From DYKG01 sp964596185 (GTDB taxonomy: Bacteria; Muiribacteriota; Ozemobacteria; Ozemobacterales; Ozemobacteraceae), in assembly GCA_964596185.1 (NCBI GenBank), contig CAZQUE010000031.1:1-48166 (forward strand): DNA of 48,166 nucleotides. The letters are read 5' to 3'. The notes under the pieces were generated by a model that saw nothing but the letters and a program-made list of their open reading frames with translations, searched no databases and had not been told where the DNA came from. The position numbers were made by a program, and so were the translations under genes. Shown here in pieces: positions 35,751 to 44,387 of this stretch (its first letter is position 1; each line of letters begins with the position of its first letter).

Positions 35751-37145
35751 CTAGACGACTTTACCCGGATTCAGAATATTTCTGGGATCGAAAGCGCGTT
35801 TAATCTGGCGCATCAGTGATAACTCCAACTCACCGGTAACTTCAGGCATGTATGGACGCTTAGCGTGGCCAATACCATGTTCACCAGAAACCTGCCCCCC
35901 CAGTTCTTTCGCTTTTTTATAAAGCCTCGCAAAAGCCAGCTCCAGGCGAGTGCGAAATTCTTCACGAGAAAGCTCGTCACGCAACAGATAAACATGAAGA
36001 TTGCCGTCACCGGCATGACCAAAACTGCGAATTCTTAAACCCTCTTCTGTTTCAATGACCCGGGTAAACTTAACAAATTCTGCAACCTGATTTCGCGGCA
36101 CGACGACATCGCACTCATCCATCTCGGTGGTCGAAGCCTTGATTGCTTCAAGAAAAGCACCGCGGGCCGACCAGATACTTTCCTGGCGTTCCTGGGTGTC
36201 TGAAATAAAAATGTCAACCGCACCACGCTGTAAACAGATGTGCGCAACCTTTTCATAGTCTTTTTCAACATCTTCGCGACTGTTTCCGTCGAAAGTCAAA
36301 AGCAGATAGGCATCTGAAGAGGCATCCGGAAACTTCTTGCCAAGAAAATCTTCGGCGTTTTCAATAACCGCACGTTCCATATATTCAATCGCCGTCGGAA
36401 TCGCCTTTGACTGAATGATAAGCGGCACAGTTTCAATTGCCGTTTCCAGGTTTGGAAAAGGCACGAGCAGGCTGATCGCTTTCGCGGGCTTTGGCAGCAG
36501 CCGCAATACCGCACGGGTCACGATGCCAAGAGTTCCCTCTGAACCAATAATCAAATCCTTCAGACTATAGCCAGAACTGTTTTTTACGATCTTGCCACCA
36601 AACCAGGCGATCTCACCGTCTGGTAAAACCACTTCAAGCGCGCGCACGTAATCTCGGGTTACGCCATATTTTACCGCCCGCATACCGCCGGCATTGGTGC
36701 TGATATTGCCACCGATAGATGCACTTTTTTCACCCGGGTCAGGCGGATAAAAAAGATCATGCGCTTCGACGTAAGCCGCGATATCCATCAGCAGCACTCC
36801 AGGTTCTACGGTTAAAGTCAGATTCTGCTGATCGAGTTCGAGAATATGGTTCATTCGCGCGGTGCTGATCATGATGCCACCATGCAGAGCCACCGAACCA
36901 CCAACCAGGCCGGTTCCCTGGCCTCTCGGGGTTACCGGAATACTTTTTTCAAAGGCGTATTTCATCAGTCTGGAAACTTCCAGGGTAGTTGCCGGACTGA
37001 TCAGAACCTCGGGAAAGCACTTCAAATCACCGAGTTCATCATGACTGAAATCATCATGAATATCTTCTCCCGATAGAATATTCTCGCGGCCGCATACCGA
37101 CACGAAAAAGTCCATGTCATCCTGGGTAATCCTGTGATAAGTCAT
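35751..37145 (-). CDS. glcD: FAD-linked oxidase, GlcD/LctD type (glycolate or lactate dehydrogenase subunit)
   Basis: A 464-residue PCMH-type flavoprotein that oxidises a 2-hydroxy acid to a 2-oxo acid. FAD-binding motifs: TPRGQGTGLVGG (72-83) and YPPDPGEKSASIGGNISTNA (133-152). C-terminal active-site regions: FGHAGDGNLHVYL and GEHGIGHAKRPYM. Its ATG overlaps the EtfA stop (ATGA). The order EtfB-EtfA-GlcD is that of the electron-confurcating lactate dehydrogenase of Acetobacterium (lctBCD) and of related ETF-linked dehydrogenases. Substrate is not decidable from the sequence: D-lactate, glycolate or another hydroxy acid. Confidence 0.92.
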   Translation of the reverse strand: MTYHRITQDDMDFFVSVCGRENILSGEDIHDDFSHDELGDLKCFPEVLISPATTLEVSRLMKYAFEKSIPVTPRGQGTGLVGGSVALHGGIMISTARMNHILELDQQNLTLTVEPGVLLMDIAAYVEAHDLFYPPDPGEKSASIGGNISTNAGGMRAVKYGVTRDYVRALEVVLPDGEIAWFGGKIVKNSSGYSLKDLIIGSEGTLGIVTRAVLRLLPKPAKAISLLVPFPNLETAIETVPLIIQSKAIPTAIEYMERAVIENAEDFLGKKFPDASSDAYLLLTFDGNSREDVEKDYEKVAHICLQRGAVDIFISDTQERQESIWSARGAFLEAIKASTTEMDECDVVVPRNQVAEFVKFTRVIETEEGLRIRSFGHAGDGNLHVYLLRDELSREEFRTRLELAFARLYKKAKELGGQVSGEHGIGHAKRPYMPEVTGELELSLMRQIKRAFDPRNILNPGKVV

Positions 37146-38329
37146 TTGTTTCCCTTCCTGATACGCTCCAATAATGCGGGTATCACCTGGTATAGATCGC
37201 CTACCACTGCGTAATGCGCCATTGCGAAAATAGAAGCTCGAGGATCGCTGTTAATTGCAAAGATGTGCTCTGCCCCCTGCATGCCGGCAGCAAACTGCAC
37301 CGAACCAGACACGCCACAAGTTATGATCAAACGAGGTTTTACCGTTCTACCGCTCAAACCAATCTGAAGTCGCGGATCAAACCAGCCCTGTTCGATCAGT
37401 GGCCTGGTGCCGGCGGTCATTCCGCCAAGCTCGTCGGCAAGTTCATGAACCATGGCCAGATCAGCCTCTTTTTTGAAGCCCTTTCCGGCCACGATTATCA
37501 CTTCGGCGTCTTCGATTGAAAGCACCTTTTCTTTGGGCCGCACCTGCAATACTTCGATACATGATCCAAGTTCAGCATCATCGATCGAACAATGAACAAT
37601 TTCCCCATGTGCACTGGTTCTTGCAGGCGCATTGAAAATCTTGTAACGGACCGTCGCAAACTGCGGGCGGTGATTCGGGGTCTGAATGTGGGCCATGATA
37701 TTGCCGCCATAGGCGGGTCGGACCTGATCGATGTCGGTATTGGCCTGGATATCTAGAATAGTGCAGTCCGCAGTCAGTCCGGTGCGAAATCTGGCCGCCA
37801 CTCTCGGGGCAAGCGACCGACCAAGCGAAGTCCCACCGACAAGAACTGCCGAAGGCTGATTTTTTTTGACAAAATCGCTGAAAACGGCGGTATAAGGCTC
37901 GATACGAAAGTTTTCCAGCTGAGCCCGGTCATAAACAAAAACCTTGTCGACACCGTATTCAAGAACCTGCTGGGCAAGATTGGCGATTTTGCTACCGATG
38001 AGAAGCCCGTAAACAGGCTGTGAGGTTTTCTGCCCCAGTTCACGCGCTTTACCGACCAGTTCAAAAGACACCGGATGAATAGCTCCCGCGTTATGCTCGA
38101 TGTACACGGCAATACCCTGCCACTTTGTCTTATCGATCTTTTTTTGCAACTGTTCTGGCTCTTCGAGCACAAAAATGTCCGGTCGCTTTTTCAAGCATAA
38201 ACGGCACATGCGACAACCTGAATTAACTTCAACGCCACCGCCGCTTTTTTCAATGGCGTTAAACGGGCACAGCGCCATCAGCTCATCGATATTCTCGTTT
38301 GTAAATGGTAATACTTTGATACCGCTCAT
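37142..38329 (-). CDS. etfA: Electron transfer flavoprotein alpha subunit with an N-terminal one-cluster ferredoxin-like extension
   Basis: A 395-residue EtfA. The first about 60 residues hold C21-P and C39-x2-C42-x2-C45, four cysteines that can bind a single [4Fe-4S]. The N-terminal ETF domain follows, then the FAD domain with GLSGRTVKPRLIITCGVSGS and AINSDPRASIFAMAHYAVVG. Such an extension is found in EtfA subunits of bifurcating complexes (LctC type) and supports an electron path to ferredoxin. Its start overlaps the EtfB stop and its stop overlaps the GlcD start. Confidence 0.95.
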   Translation of the reverse strand: MSGIKVLPFTNENIDELMALCPFNAIEKSGGGVEVNSGCRMCRLCLKKRPDIFVLEEPEQLQKKIDKTKWQGIAVYIEHNAGAIHPVSFELVGKARELGQKTSQPVYGLLIGSKIANLAQQVLEYGVDKVFVYDRAQLENFRIEPYTAVFSDFVKKNQPSAVLVGGTSLGRSLAPRVAARFRTGLTADCTILDIQANTDIDQVRPAYGGNIMAHIQTPNHRPQFATVRYKIFNAPARTSAHGEIVHCSIDDAELGSCIEVLQVRPKEKVLSIEDAEVIIVAGKGFKKEADLAMVHELADELGGMTAGTRPLIEQGWFDPRLQIGLSGRTVKPRLIITCGVSGSVQFAAGMQGAEHIFAINSDPRASIFAMAHYAVVGDLYQVIPALLERIRKGNK

Positions 38330-39120
38330 AAGAATTTAAGCTCACTCAATCTCGAATAAACCTTATCGGCAAGGATCTCCGGTGAATCCTGCCAGGTGAC
38401 GCGGTCGACATCGACTGTCGGCGGAAAAACTCGAATCACCTGGGTTGGTGAACCCTTGAGTCCATATTTTCCCGGGTCTGTATCGGTAAGGTCTTCAAGG
38501 GTGATTCTTTTTACCTGGCGATCCTGGGTAGCGAGCTTTAGCCTGAAAGAAGGCAGTCTTGGCTGACAAATTCCTTTTTCGACAGTTAACAGACAGGGAA
38601 ACCCAACAAACACAGTCTCGACGGATTCGGGCATATCCATTTCCACAACAATGCCATCAGACCTGACTTCAACGATCTTTCTAACATAGGCAACATGCGG
38701 AATATTGAGAAATTCGGCAATCTCAGGCCCAACCTGGCCGGTGTCGCCATCGGTAGTCTGCTGGCCGCACAAAATGAGATCCGGCAATCCATCGGCAAGA
38801 ATTCCCTGGGCAAGAGCATAAGAAGTAGCCAGCACATCCGCGCCGGCAAAACGCCGATCGGTCAACAGAATGCCGCTATCCGTACCAAGCATGAATGATT
38901 CTCTTAACACCGCTTCGGCTTGCGGCGGCCCCATGCTTATCGCACAAATGCTGCCACCATGCTCTGCTTTAAGCCTGATAGCAGTTTCAAGAGCGTAAAG
39001 ATCGAAAGGGTTGATTTTGCTGTCGACTCCCGAACGCTTCAAAGTCATGTTTTCGGGATCGATATCAACCTGAGTTGAATCAGGAACCTGTTTAATGCAG
39101 ACAACTATTTTCATGGCCAT
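38326..39120 (-). CDS. etfB: Electron transfer flavoprotein beta subunit
   Basis: A 264-residue EtfB with the usual N-terminus MKIVVCIKQVPDSTQVDID, the SKINPFDLYALETAIRLK helix, the GADVLATSYALAQGI segment and the CGQQTTDGDTGQVGPEIAEF loop that binds nucleotide or the second FAD. The DGDTGQVGP sequence resembles bifurcating-type EtfB, where a second FAD replaces AMP (family knowledge). It lies 3 bases after the pyruvate-kinase-like gene. It pairs with EtfA to pass electrons to or from the GlcD oxidase. Confidence 0.95.
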   Translation of the reverse strand: MAMKIVVCIKQVPDSTQVDIDPENMTLKRSGVDSKINPFDLYALETAIRLKAEHGGSICAISMGPPQAEAVLRESFMLGTDSGILLTDRRFAGADVLATSYALAQGILADGLPDLILCGQQTTDGDTGQVGPEIAEFLNIPHVAYVRKIVEVRSDGIVVEMDMPESVETVFVGFPCLLTVEKGICQPRLPSFRLKLATQDRQVKRITLEDLTDTDPGKYGLKGSPTQVIRVFPPTVDVDRVTWQDSPEILADKVYSRLSELKFL

Positions 39121-39123
39121 ATT

Positions 39124-40131
39124 TTAATGCTTTTGCCAACTTTCAGCAATACGCACCGGTTCGAAAAAATTTTCAAGAAATTCAAGAACAGCTTCGACCT
39201 GACTGCCGCCGGCGGTTTCATCCGAAAGCACAAAGCCGCAAAATCCTGCTTGCAAAGAATCGTACAATTGAACGATTTCAGCCCGGGAAGGTTGAGGAGC
39301 CAGAACCATCGAGCCTAAAACCTCTCCGGCAATCAGACATGGCCGCGACAGGCTGGGTATCTGCCTGGAAAACTCCTGCTGAAGCATACCCAGATTTGCC
39401 AGGCCGGCTTCTGCGCCAAGATCGCCGCGGCAAAGCCAAATTTCATCGAAACCTGAGGCAACTCTGGCTAAATGTGAAAATGCAGCCCTTTGCTCAATTT
39501 TGGCAATCAAGCGACAATTGCCGGTTAGAGGTTTGAATAAAGCCGCTTCATGACCATCTGCGACAAAAGAAACGGCAAATTCAATTCTTTCAAATTCTCT
39601 GGCAATCGCTATTGCTCTGGCGTCGGCCTGAGTCACCCTGGCCATCTCAAAAACCCGATCAGGAGAATTGATTCCTTTAGCCGAGCTTAGCGGCCCATTT
39701 TGAATAACCTGAGTCTCAAGAAAGTCGGCGCCCTTTCGTTTTACTTCGAGAATCACTTTTCGGTCATTGAGAAAAAGCTGTTCTGAAAGCTGGGTCTGCA
39801 AAAAAACGTTTTCATTTGCCACCGGAATTCTTTCACAGTCATCTGAACTATCCCCATAAAAAAGCGTTACCTTTTCAGGGAGGTTCTCAACGGCTGGAAC
39901 CTTGCCAATGCGCACTTTAGCGCCCTGCAGATCAAGCAAAACCGAAAAATTTCTGCCGCTTTGTTGGCGAATATCATTTAGCCGGCTTAGCCACACATTA
40001 AGTTGATCTGAAGAAATGTGAGCTATATTGAGACGGATTGCATCAGCCTGACCGGCAAACTTGCGCAGAATTGCCTCTTCATTGCTGGCCGGACCACAGG
40101 TCAAAACGATTTTATCGGGACGTTTGATTAT
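39124..40131 (-). CDS. Pyruvate-kinase-like barrel protein lacking the C-terminal domain; start codon unusual
   Basis: About 335 residues matching pyruvate kinase domains A and B: DKIVLTCGPAS, AIRLNIAHIS, LLDLQGAKVRIG, LIAKIEQRAAF, CRGDLGAE and SRAEIVQLYDSL. The regulatory C-terminal domain is absent. The catalytic ATQML segment reads AGEVL, losing the Thr, so classical activity is doubtful. No ATG, GTG or TTG sits at the expected place. The frame is open upstream to 40329 but overlaps the previous gene out of frame. GAGG precedes ATA (40131) and ATC (40128), which lie exactly where pyruvate kinases begin. The start used here is that ATA, and it is uncertain. It lies in the operon ahead of etfBA-glcD. 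Confidence 0.75.
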   Translation of the reverse strand: MIKRPDKIVLTCGPASNEEAILRKFAGQADAIRLNIAHISSDQLNVWLSRLNDIRQQSGRNFSVLLDLQGAKVRIGKVPAVENLPEKVTLFYGDSSDDCERIPVANENVFLQTQLSEQLFLNDRKVILEVKRKGADFLETQVIQNGPLSSAKGINSPDRVFEMARVTQADARAIAIAREFERIEFAVSFVADGHEAALFKPLTGNCRLIAKIEQRAAFSHLARVASGFDEIWLCRGDLGAEAGLANLGMLQQEFSRQIPSLSRPCLIAGEVLGSMVLAPQPSRAEIVQLYDSLQAGFCGFVLSDETAGGSQVEAVLEFLENFFEPVRIAESWQKH

Positions 40132-40714
40132 TTTTCCTCTTTTCCAGAAGCCAGGCAGCTCCTTCTGAGATATTATCGAATGCTTTGATCGCGTACCCCA
40201 GAGATTGCTGTCTTTCTTCCCAGAGTTTGAAAATTGAAAAAGCTTTTTCATTATCGGCACACATTGCCAGTTTATAATTTGCCAGACGTTCAAGATGCCA
40301 ATCAACCAGATTGAAAAGCGTTGGTGCATCGGATGGCGGTTTGACTATCTGACAATTTCGCTTCAAACCCAGCAATGAGGAGACATTTTCATTGCAATGA
40401 CCGTTAACGATAAGCTTCGGAAGACATTTCTTCAGTCCGGGCAAATCAATTTCGCCAGCGGCAAGCTTTTGCCTTTGCAGAAAGATTGCTTCAAAATACT
40501 TTTTAAAATATGCCGCCAATTTCTTTTGATCCTGGTCAGTGACTGAAAATTCTTCTACCCGGCAACCATCAATAAGCTCCAGATAGTATTTTTCCATTTT
40601 TCCTGATTTGATCATCTTCGAATAGAACGGAATCAGATCTTCACCGCTCACCTTACCTTCAAGAATGGTATGCAAAATAAGGCCATTCTGAAGCTCAGCA
40701 TTTCTAATCCCCAT
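40112..40714 (-). CDS. Protein of unknown function, first in the ETF operon
   Basis: A 200-residue soluble protein. The start at 40714 (MGIRNAELQNGLILHTILEG) follows AGGA at 9 bases; an in-frame TTG lies 9 bases upstream. The N-terminus resembles SpoIIAA/STAS-like domains (GLILHTILEGKVSGEDLIPF, then a YYLELIDGCRVEEFS strand), a weak inference. The C-terminus is helical (AFSIFKLWEERQQSLGYAIK). It overlaps the pyruvate-kinase-like reading frame, so the two are coupled. A regulatory role for the operon is possible but unproven. Confidence 0.75.
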   Translation of the reverse strand: MGIRNAELQNGLILHTILEGKVSGEDLIPFYSKMIKSGKMEKYYLELIDGCRVEEFSVTDQDQKKLAAYFKKYFEAIFLQRQKLAAGEIDLPGLKKCLPKLIVNGHCNENVSSLLGLKRNCQIVKPPSDAPTLFNLVDWHLERLANYKLAMCADNEKAFSIFKLWEERQQSLGYAIKAFDNISEGAAWLLEKRKNNQTSR

Positions 40715-40784
40715 AAACTCCAATCCTGATCATTATTTTAATGCACAAATATACGATAAATAAAACAGAACTTCAATGGGATGA

Positions 40785-41621
40785 TTAGCCACACTTGAAT
40801 TTGTAAGGCTCATAAAAGCCCAACGAGCGAACTTTCTGTCGCCAAGGTCGCGCCCGATTCAAGGGAACCGAAAATTTTTCTTCTTTCTTGTCGAGCCGAA
40901 CCAGCAATAAGCTTTGCGCTCCTGACCGCCCCTTTTTGATAACCTTACCATCAGGTCCTGCAATCAATGAACCGGCCAGTTTGCTGGTATTGGCGGGAAC
41001 AGATAAACTGAACCAGTTACAGGTAAATGCAGCATGTGCGCAAGCCAGGCTTTGGAAGACATGGTTGTCTGAATAAGAAGAGCAAAGAATGCAGTCAGTA
41101 CCCAGTTGCTCATATTCAATAAAAAGTTCGGGAAAATTGATTTCGATACAGGTTGCCAATCCGAATTTCCAACCATCGACACAAATGGTCACAGGATCTT
41201 CACCAGGAGTGTACCAGCATTTTAGTTCGGAGTTCGAGATTAAACGTTTGTCATAGCGCGCCCGCAACCTGCCACTATCATCGATAACAAAAAGACTGTT
41301 GAACGGCCGATACGGAAATGGCAGCCGAAAAGCGGATCCCAGAACAACCCAGATTCCGGTTTGGGCAGCGACACGACAGATTTTTTGCAACTCCAGGTCT
41401 AGTAATTCCCAATTGTAAGATTTCCAGTCCTTGATTTGACACTTTACATAGCCTGAAAGTGCACCCTCAGGAAAATGTATCAGCCTGGCCCCCTTTTTTG
41501 CAGCCTTTTTCATCATTTGCACAATTCGTTCGGCATTCTCGCTACAGTCATCGGAAACCTGTATTTGTGCGCAAGCAATAACCAATTCGGAATCAGTTCT
41601 CGCGGGCAACGAATTTTTCAT
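40785..41621 (-). CDS. Carbon-nitrogen hydrolase (nitrilase superfamily)
   Basis: A 278-residue cytosolic amidase-type hydrolase with the full catalytic triad: E52 in FPEGALSGY, K125 in YDKRLI and C158 in LATCIEINFPEL. Compared with well-known branches it fits the general aliphatic amidohydrolase group; the substrate amide is not evident. The gene starts 79 bases from the divergent hybrid kinase start, and a shared intergenic promoter region lies between. The next leftward gene begins 70 bases after its stop. Confidence 0.9.
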   Translation of the reverse strand: MKNSLPARTDSELVIACAQIQVSDDCSENAERIVQMMKKAAKKGARLIHFPEGALSGYVKCQIKDWKSYNWELLDLELQKICRVAAQTGIWVVLGSAFRLPFPYRPFNSLFVIDDSGRLRARYDKRLISNSELKCWYTPGEDPVTICVDGWKFGLATCIEINFPELFIEYEQLGTDCILCSSYSDNHVFQSLACAHAAFTCNWFSLSVPANTSKLAGSLIAGPDGKVIKKGRSGAQSLLLVRLDKKEEKFSVPLNRARPWRQKVRSLGFYEPYKFKCG

Positions 41622-41643
41622 GCGATTTTTTTCTCTATTCCAT

Positions 41644-41672
41644 TTCCAATTTTTTCAGCCTGTAGTTATAAT
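41644..41672 (+). promoter_or_regulatory. Promoter for the second hybrid kinase
   Basis: A perfect TATAAT (41667-41672) with a weak -35 (TTCCAA, 41644-41649) at 17 bases, about 28 bases before the ATG at 41701. It supports that ATG over the in-frame ATG at 41620, which would place the promoter inside the gene. Confidence 0.45.
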
Positions 41673-41700
41673 TATTCTATACAAAAAATCACAGGTGCAC

Positions 41701-43818
41701 ATGAATAAAATAAAAGAGGTTGGTAACTTTTCTGCATCCGATTATTTTGATGCAATGACTCTTAACTGCCCCGGTGCGGTAATTTTAATCGACGCCAACG
41801 GAAAGATAATCAATGTAAACCCTGCTGGCTGCAAAATTTTGTCGGTTTCCACCGAAGAAGCTCTGAATGGCAATCTATTCGAGATTGTCCCTGAAAAAGT
41901 CAGCCAAGCACTACGTCAATATAGCCAGGACTTTCGCGATGGCCGAAAGAAACCGGTAATGATCGAATTTCCAACCTCCCAGGGAAAGATTCTGAACCTT
42001 TCGATTGAAATGTATTCTTGCGCCGGAGATTGCTTTGAAGCAGATTGCCAGGTCATATTCATGTCGAACGTCACTGCCCTGAAGAGAACTGAAGAAGCTT
42101 TGCAACGCACTTTGACCGAGCGAATGAAGTTATCTTCACTAATGGTGGCCAACTCTGACATTCGCTACCAAAGCCTTATTGAAGCCTCGCCAAACTGGGT
42201 AAGCCTGCTCGACGAAGAAGGCCGAATCCTGGTAATGAATCAATCCGGGCAGCGCATTCTTGAACGCCCTCCCAAAGAAACTGATAATCAACCTGTATGG
42301 AGCTTTTTCAGTGGTGACGAAGCCCGTCGTTTACGCTTAGGCATCCAGGGCGCCATTAACACCGGCAACATTTACCAGGAGGAACTTGAACTCAATGTCA
42401 GGGAAAAAATAAAACATCTTTCACTGGTATGTAATTCGATAAGGCCGGTAACTTCTGCCGCAAATCGTGCGGTTATAATCGTAACCGACATCACTGCAAG
42501 AAAAAATGCCGAAATCGAATTAAAAAAGACTCTCGACACCCTTGAGCAGAGAGTACAGGAACGAACCCGCCAACTTGAAACCGCCAATCATGACCTGGCC
42601 AAGGAAATTTTTGCCAGAAAAGAATTTGAGAAGCAGCTTAAAAAGTCGAAGGAAGAAGCCGAATCGGCGAATCTTGCCAAAAGTGAATTTCTGGCCAACA
42701 TGAGCCATGAAATCCGAACGCCGATGAATTCAGTGCTTGGCTTCATCAGCCTCTTACTGGGAACCAATCTGGATGCAAAACAAAGAGATTATGCGCAGAC
42801 GGTAAAGACATCAGGCACCCTGCTGCTGGCGCTTATCGACGACATCCTCGATCTTTCAAAAATTGAAGCCAACCGACTGGTTCTTGAAAAAATCCCATTT
42901 TCGTTTGGTGAAATGATTCAGGAAATCGTCAAGCTTTTCGAACCAAAAGCCCACGAGAAAGAAATCAGACTTACCCTTGAAATCGACGAATTCTTGATCG
43001 GCAACTGCGTCCTAGGCGATTACCAGAGAATAAGACAGGTTCTGATCAATCTTATCGGCAACGCCGTCAAGTTTACTCGCGAAGGCTATGTGGTAGTAAA
43101 AGCGTTTTGTCACCGCAACGATGATGGCATGTTTTTCATCGATGCTACCGTAGAAGATTCCGGCATCGGCATTTCCAAAAACGACCTGCCCAAAATTTTT
43201 GGAAAATTTACTCAGGCCAATTCGAGTACGACCAGAAAATATGGCGGCACCGGCCTGGGCCTGGCCATTTCCAAAAGGCTGATCGATTTGATGGGCGGCA
43301 CTCTGGGTTGCTGCAGCACCTTAGGCAAGGGTTCGGAATTTTTCTTCCACATTCCATTTGAAATCCCTGCAGAAAAAAAAGAACAAGTGGCATTGCCCAA
43401 AGATTCTGAAAACGAAGCCACCCCACAAAAAGCGCAAAAACAGGCAAGAATACTACTGGTAGAAGACGATGAATCATGCCGCAAATTTGCCGGCGAATGT
43501 ATTCTTGACATGGGCTTCGAGCTTGAATCAATCGACAACGGCATTGTCGCCACCGAGATTCTGTTGCGACAGCCTTTCGATCTGGTCGTGATGGATTGGT
43601 GTCTTCCTGGCTGGAACGGTCTGATGATCGTCGAACAGCTTAGAAAGAGTCAAGGTCCGAACCAGCGCATACCGGTACTGGCAGTTACCGCCAGAGCGAT
43701 GAAGGGCGACCGCGAAGCATGCATCAAGGCCGGCATGAATGATTATCTTGCCAAGCCTTTTTCGCCTGTCGATCTAAAAAGAAAAATAGAAAAACTTCTT
43801 TGCCGGCTGTGCAAATAG
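41701..43818 (+). CDS. Hybrid sensor histidine kinase with two PAS domains and a receiver
   Basis: A 705-residue cytosolic kinase with no membrane helix. PAS1 about 20-130 (GAVILIDANGKIINVNPAGC); PAS2 about 160-270 (NWVSLLDEEGRILVMNQSGQ); coiled linker; HisKA with H336 in NMSHEIRTPMN; HATPase with VEDSGIGI and GGTGLGLAISKRL; receiver with D632 in LVVMDWCLPGWNG. The HPt domain typical of longer phosphorelays is absent. It converges (19-base gap) with a single-domain response regulator that may accept or compete for its phosphate. Confidence 0.95.
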   Translation: MNKIKEVGNFSASDYFDAMTLNCPGAVILIDANGKIINVNPAGCKILSVSTEEALNGNLFEIVPEKVSQALRQYSQDFRDGRKKPVMIEFPTSQGKILNLSIEMYSCAGDCFEADCQVIFMSNVTALKRTEEALQRTLTERMKLSSLMVANSDIRYQSLIEASPNWVSLLDEEGRILVMNQSGQRILERPPKETDNQPVWSFFSGDEARRLRLGIQGAINTGNIYQEELELNVREKIKHLSLVCNSIRPVTSAANRAVIIVTDITARKNAEIELKKTLDTLEQRVQERTRQLETANHDLAKEIFARKEFEKQLKKSKEEAESANLAKSEFLANMSHEIRTPMNSVLGFISLLLGTNLDAKQRDYAQTVKTSGTLLLALIDDILDLSKIEANRLVLEKIPFSFGEMIQEIVKLFEPKAHEKEIRLTLEIDEFLIGNCVLGDYQRIRQVLINLIGNAVKFTREGYVVVKAFCHRNDDGMFFIDATVEDSGIGISKNDLPKIFGKFTQANSSTTRKYGGTGLGLAISKRLIDLMGGTLGCCSTLGKGSEFFFHIPFEIPAEKKEQVALPKDSENEATPQKAQKQARILLVEDDESCRKFAGECILDMGFELESIDNGIVATEILLRQPFDLVVMDWCLPGWNGLMIVEQLRKSQGPNQRIPVLAVTARAMKGDREACIKAGMNDYLAKPFSPVDLKRKIEKLLCRLCK

Positions 43819-43837
43819 GCCGGGTTAATTTGCGCTT

Positions 43838-44236
43838 CTACCTTTTTCCAAGGTGTTCAAAAATCTTAAGATGCAGGTTTTCCTGCTCGATGGGCTTGAG
43901 AATATAATCTTCGGCCCCTTTTTTGAAGGCGCTCATGAAGGTCTCTTTCAAAGCAGTGACCATTATGATCTTAACGCCCTTGCCAAGAGGAATCCCGCGC
44001 TGCTCTTCAAAACCCCGCATTTTTTCGAGGACTTCCAGACCATCCATTTCGGGCATGGCGATATCAAGAAGGATCATATCATAAGGATTGTGGGTTTTAC
44101 AGGCAGTTTCAAACATCATTAAGGCTTCGGAGCCTGACAGCACCGAATCACAGCAGGCAATATCAGTGAGATATTCGCGCAGAAGTTTGCAATTAACAGG
44201 TTCGTCGTCGACGATAAGAATTTTGTAACGATTCAT
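43838..44236 (-). CDS. Single-domain (CheY-like) response regulator
   Basis: A 132-residue receiver with phosphoacceptor D58 (ILLDIAMPEMDGLE), the acidic pair in KILIVDDEP, the conserved switch Thr in MVTALKE and K in YILKPIEQEN. There is no output domain. The ATG at 44236 is chosen over a TTG 12 bases upstream because GAGG precedes it by 6 bases. It is convergent with the PAS hybrid kinase and so a natural partner. Confidence 0.93.
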   Translation of the reverse strand: MNRYKILIVDDEPVNCKLLREYLTDIACCDSVLSGSEALMMFETACKTHNPYDMILLDIAMPEMDGLEVLEKMRGFEEQRGIPLGKGVKIIMVTALKETFMSAFKKGAEDYILKPIEQENLHLKIFEHLGKR

Positions 44237-44387
44237 AGCCAACCTCAATAACCCAAAGTATTTTTTTACTACATATTCAATCTAACATAAAAATGCCAAT
44301 TTTAATAAGAGGGAAACAAACACTTTGGTTTTCTGGCAAATACGTGCTTCTTTTTGGACGCACACCAGAAATAATGATTGAAAAAGA

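Noticed and set aside
41620..41700. ATG at 41620 as start of the PAS hybrid kinase
   Set aside because: The added residues would be encoded by the promoter region, which includes a perfect TATAAT, and overlap the divergent nitrilase start.
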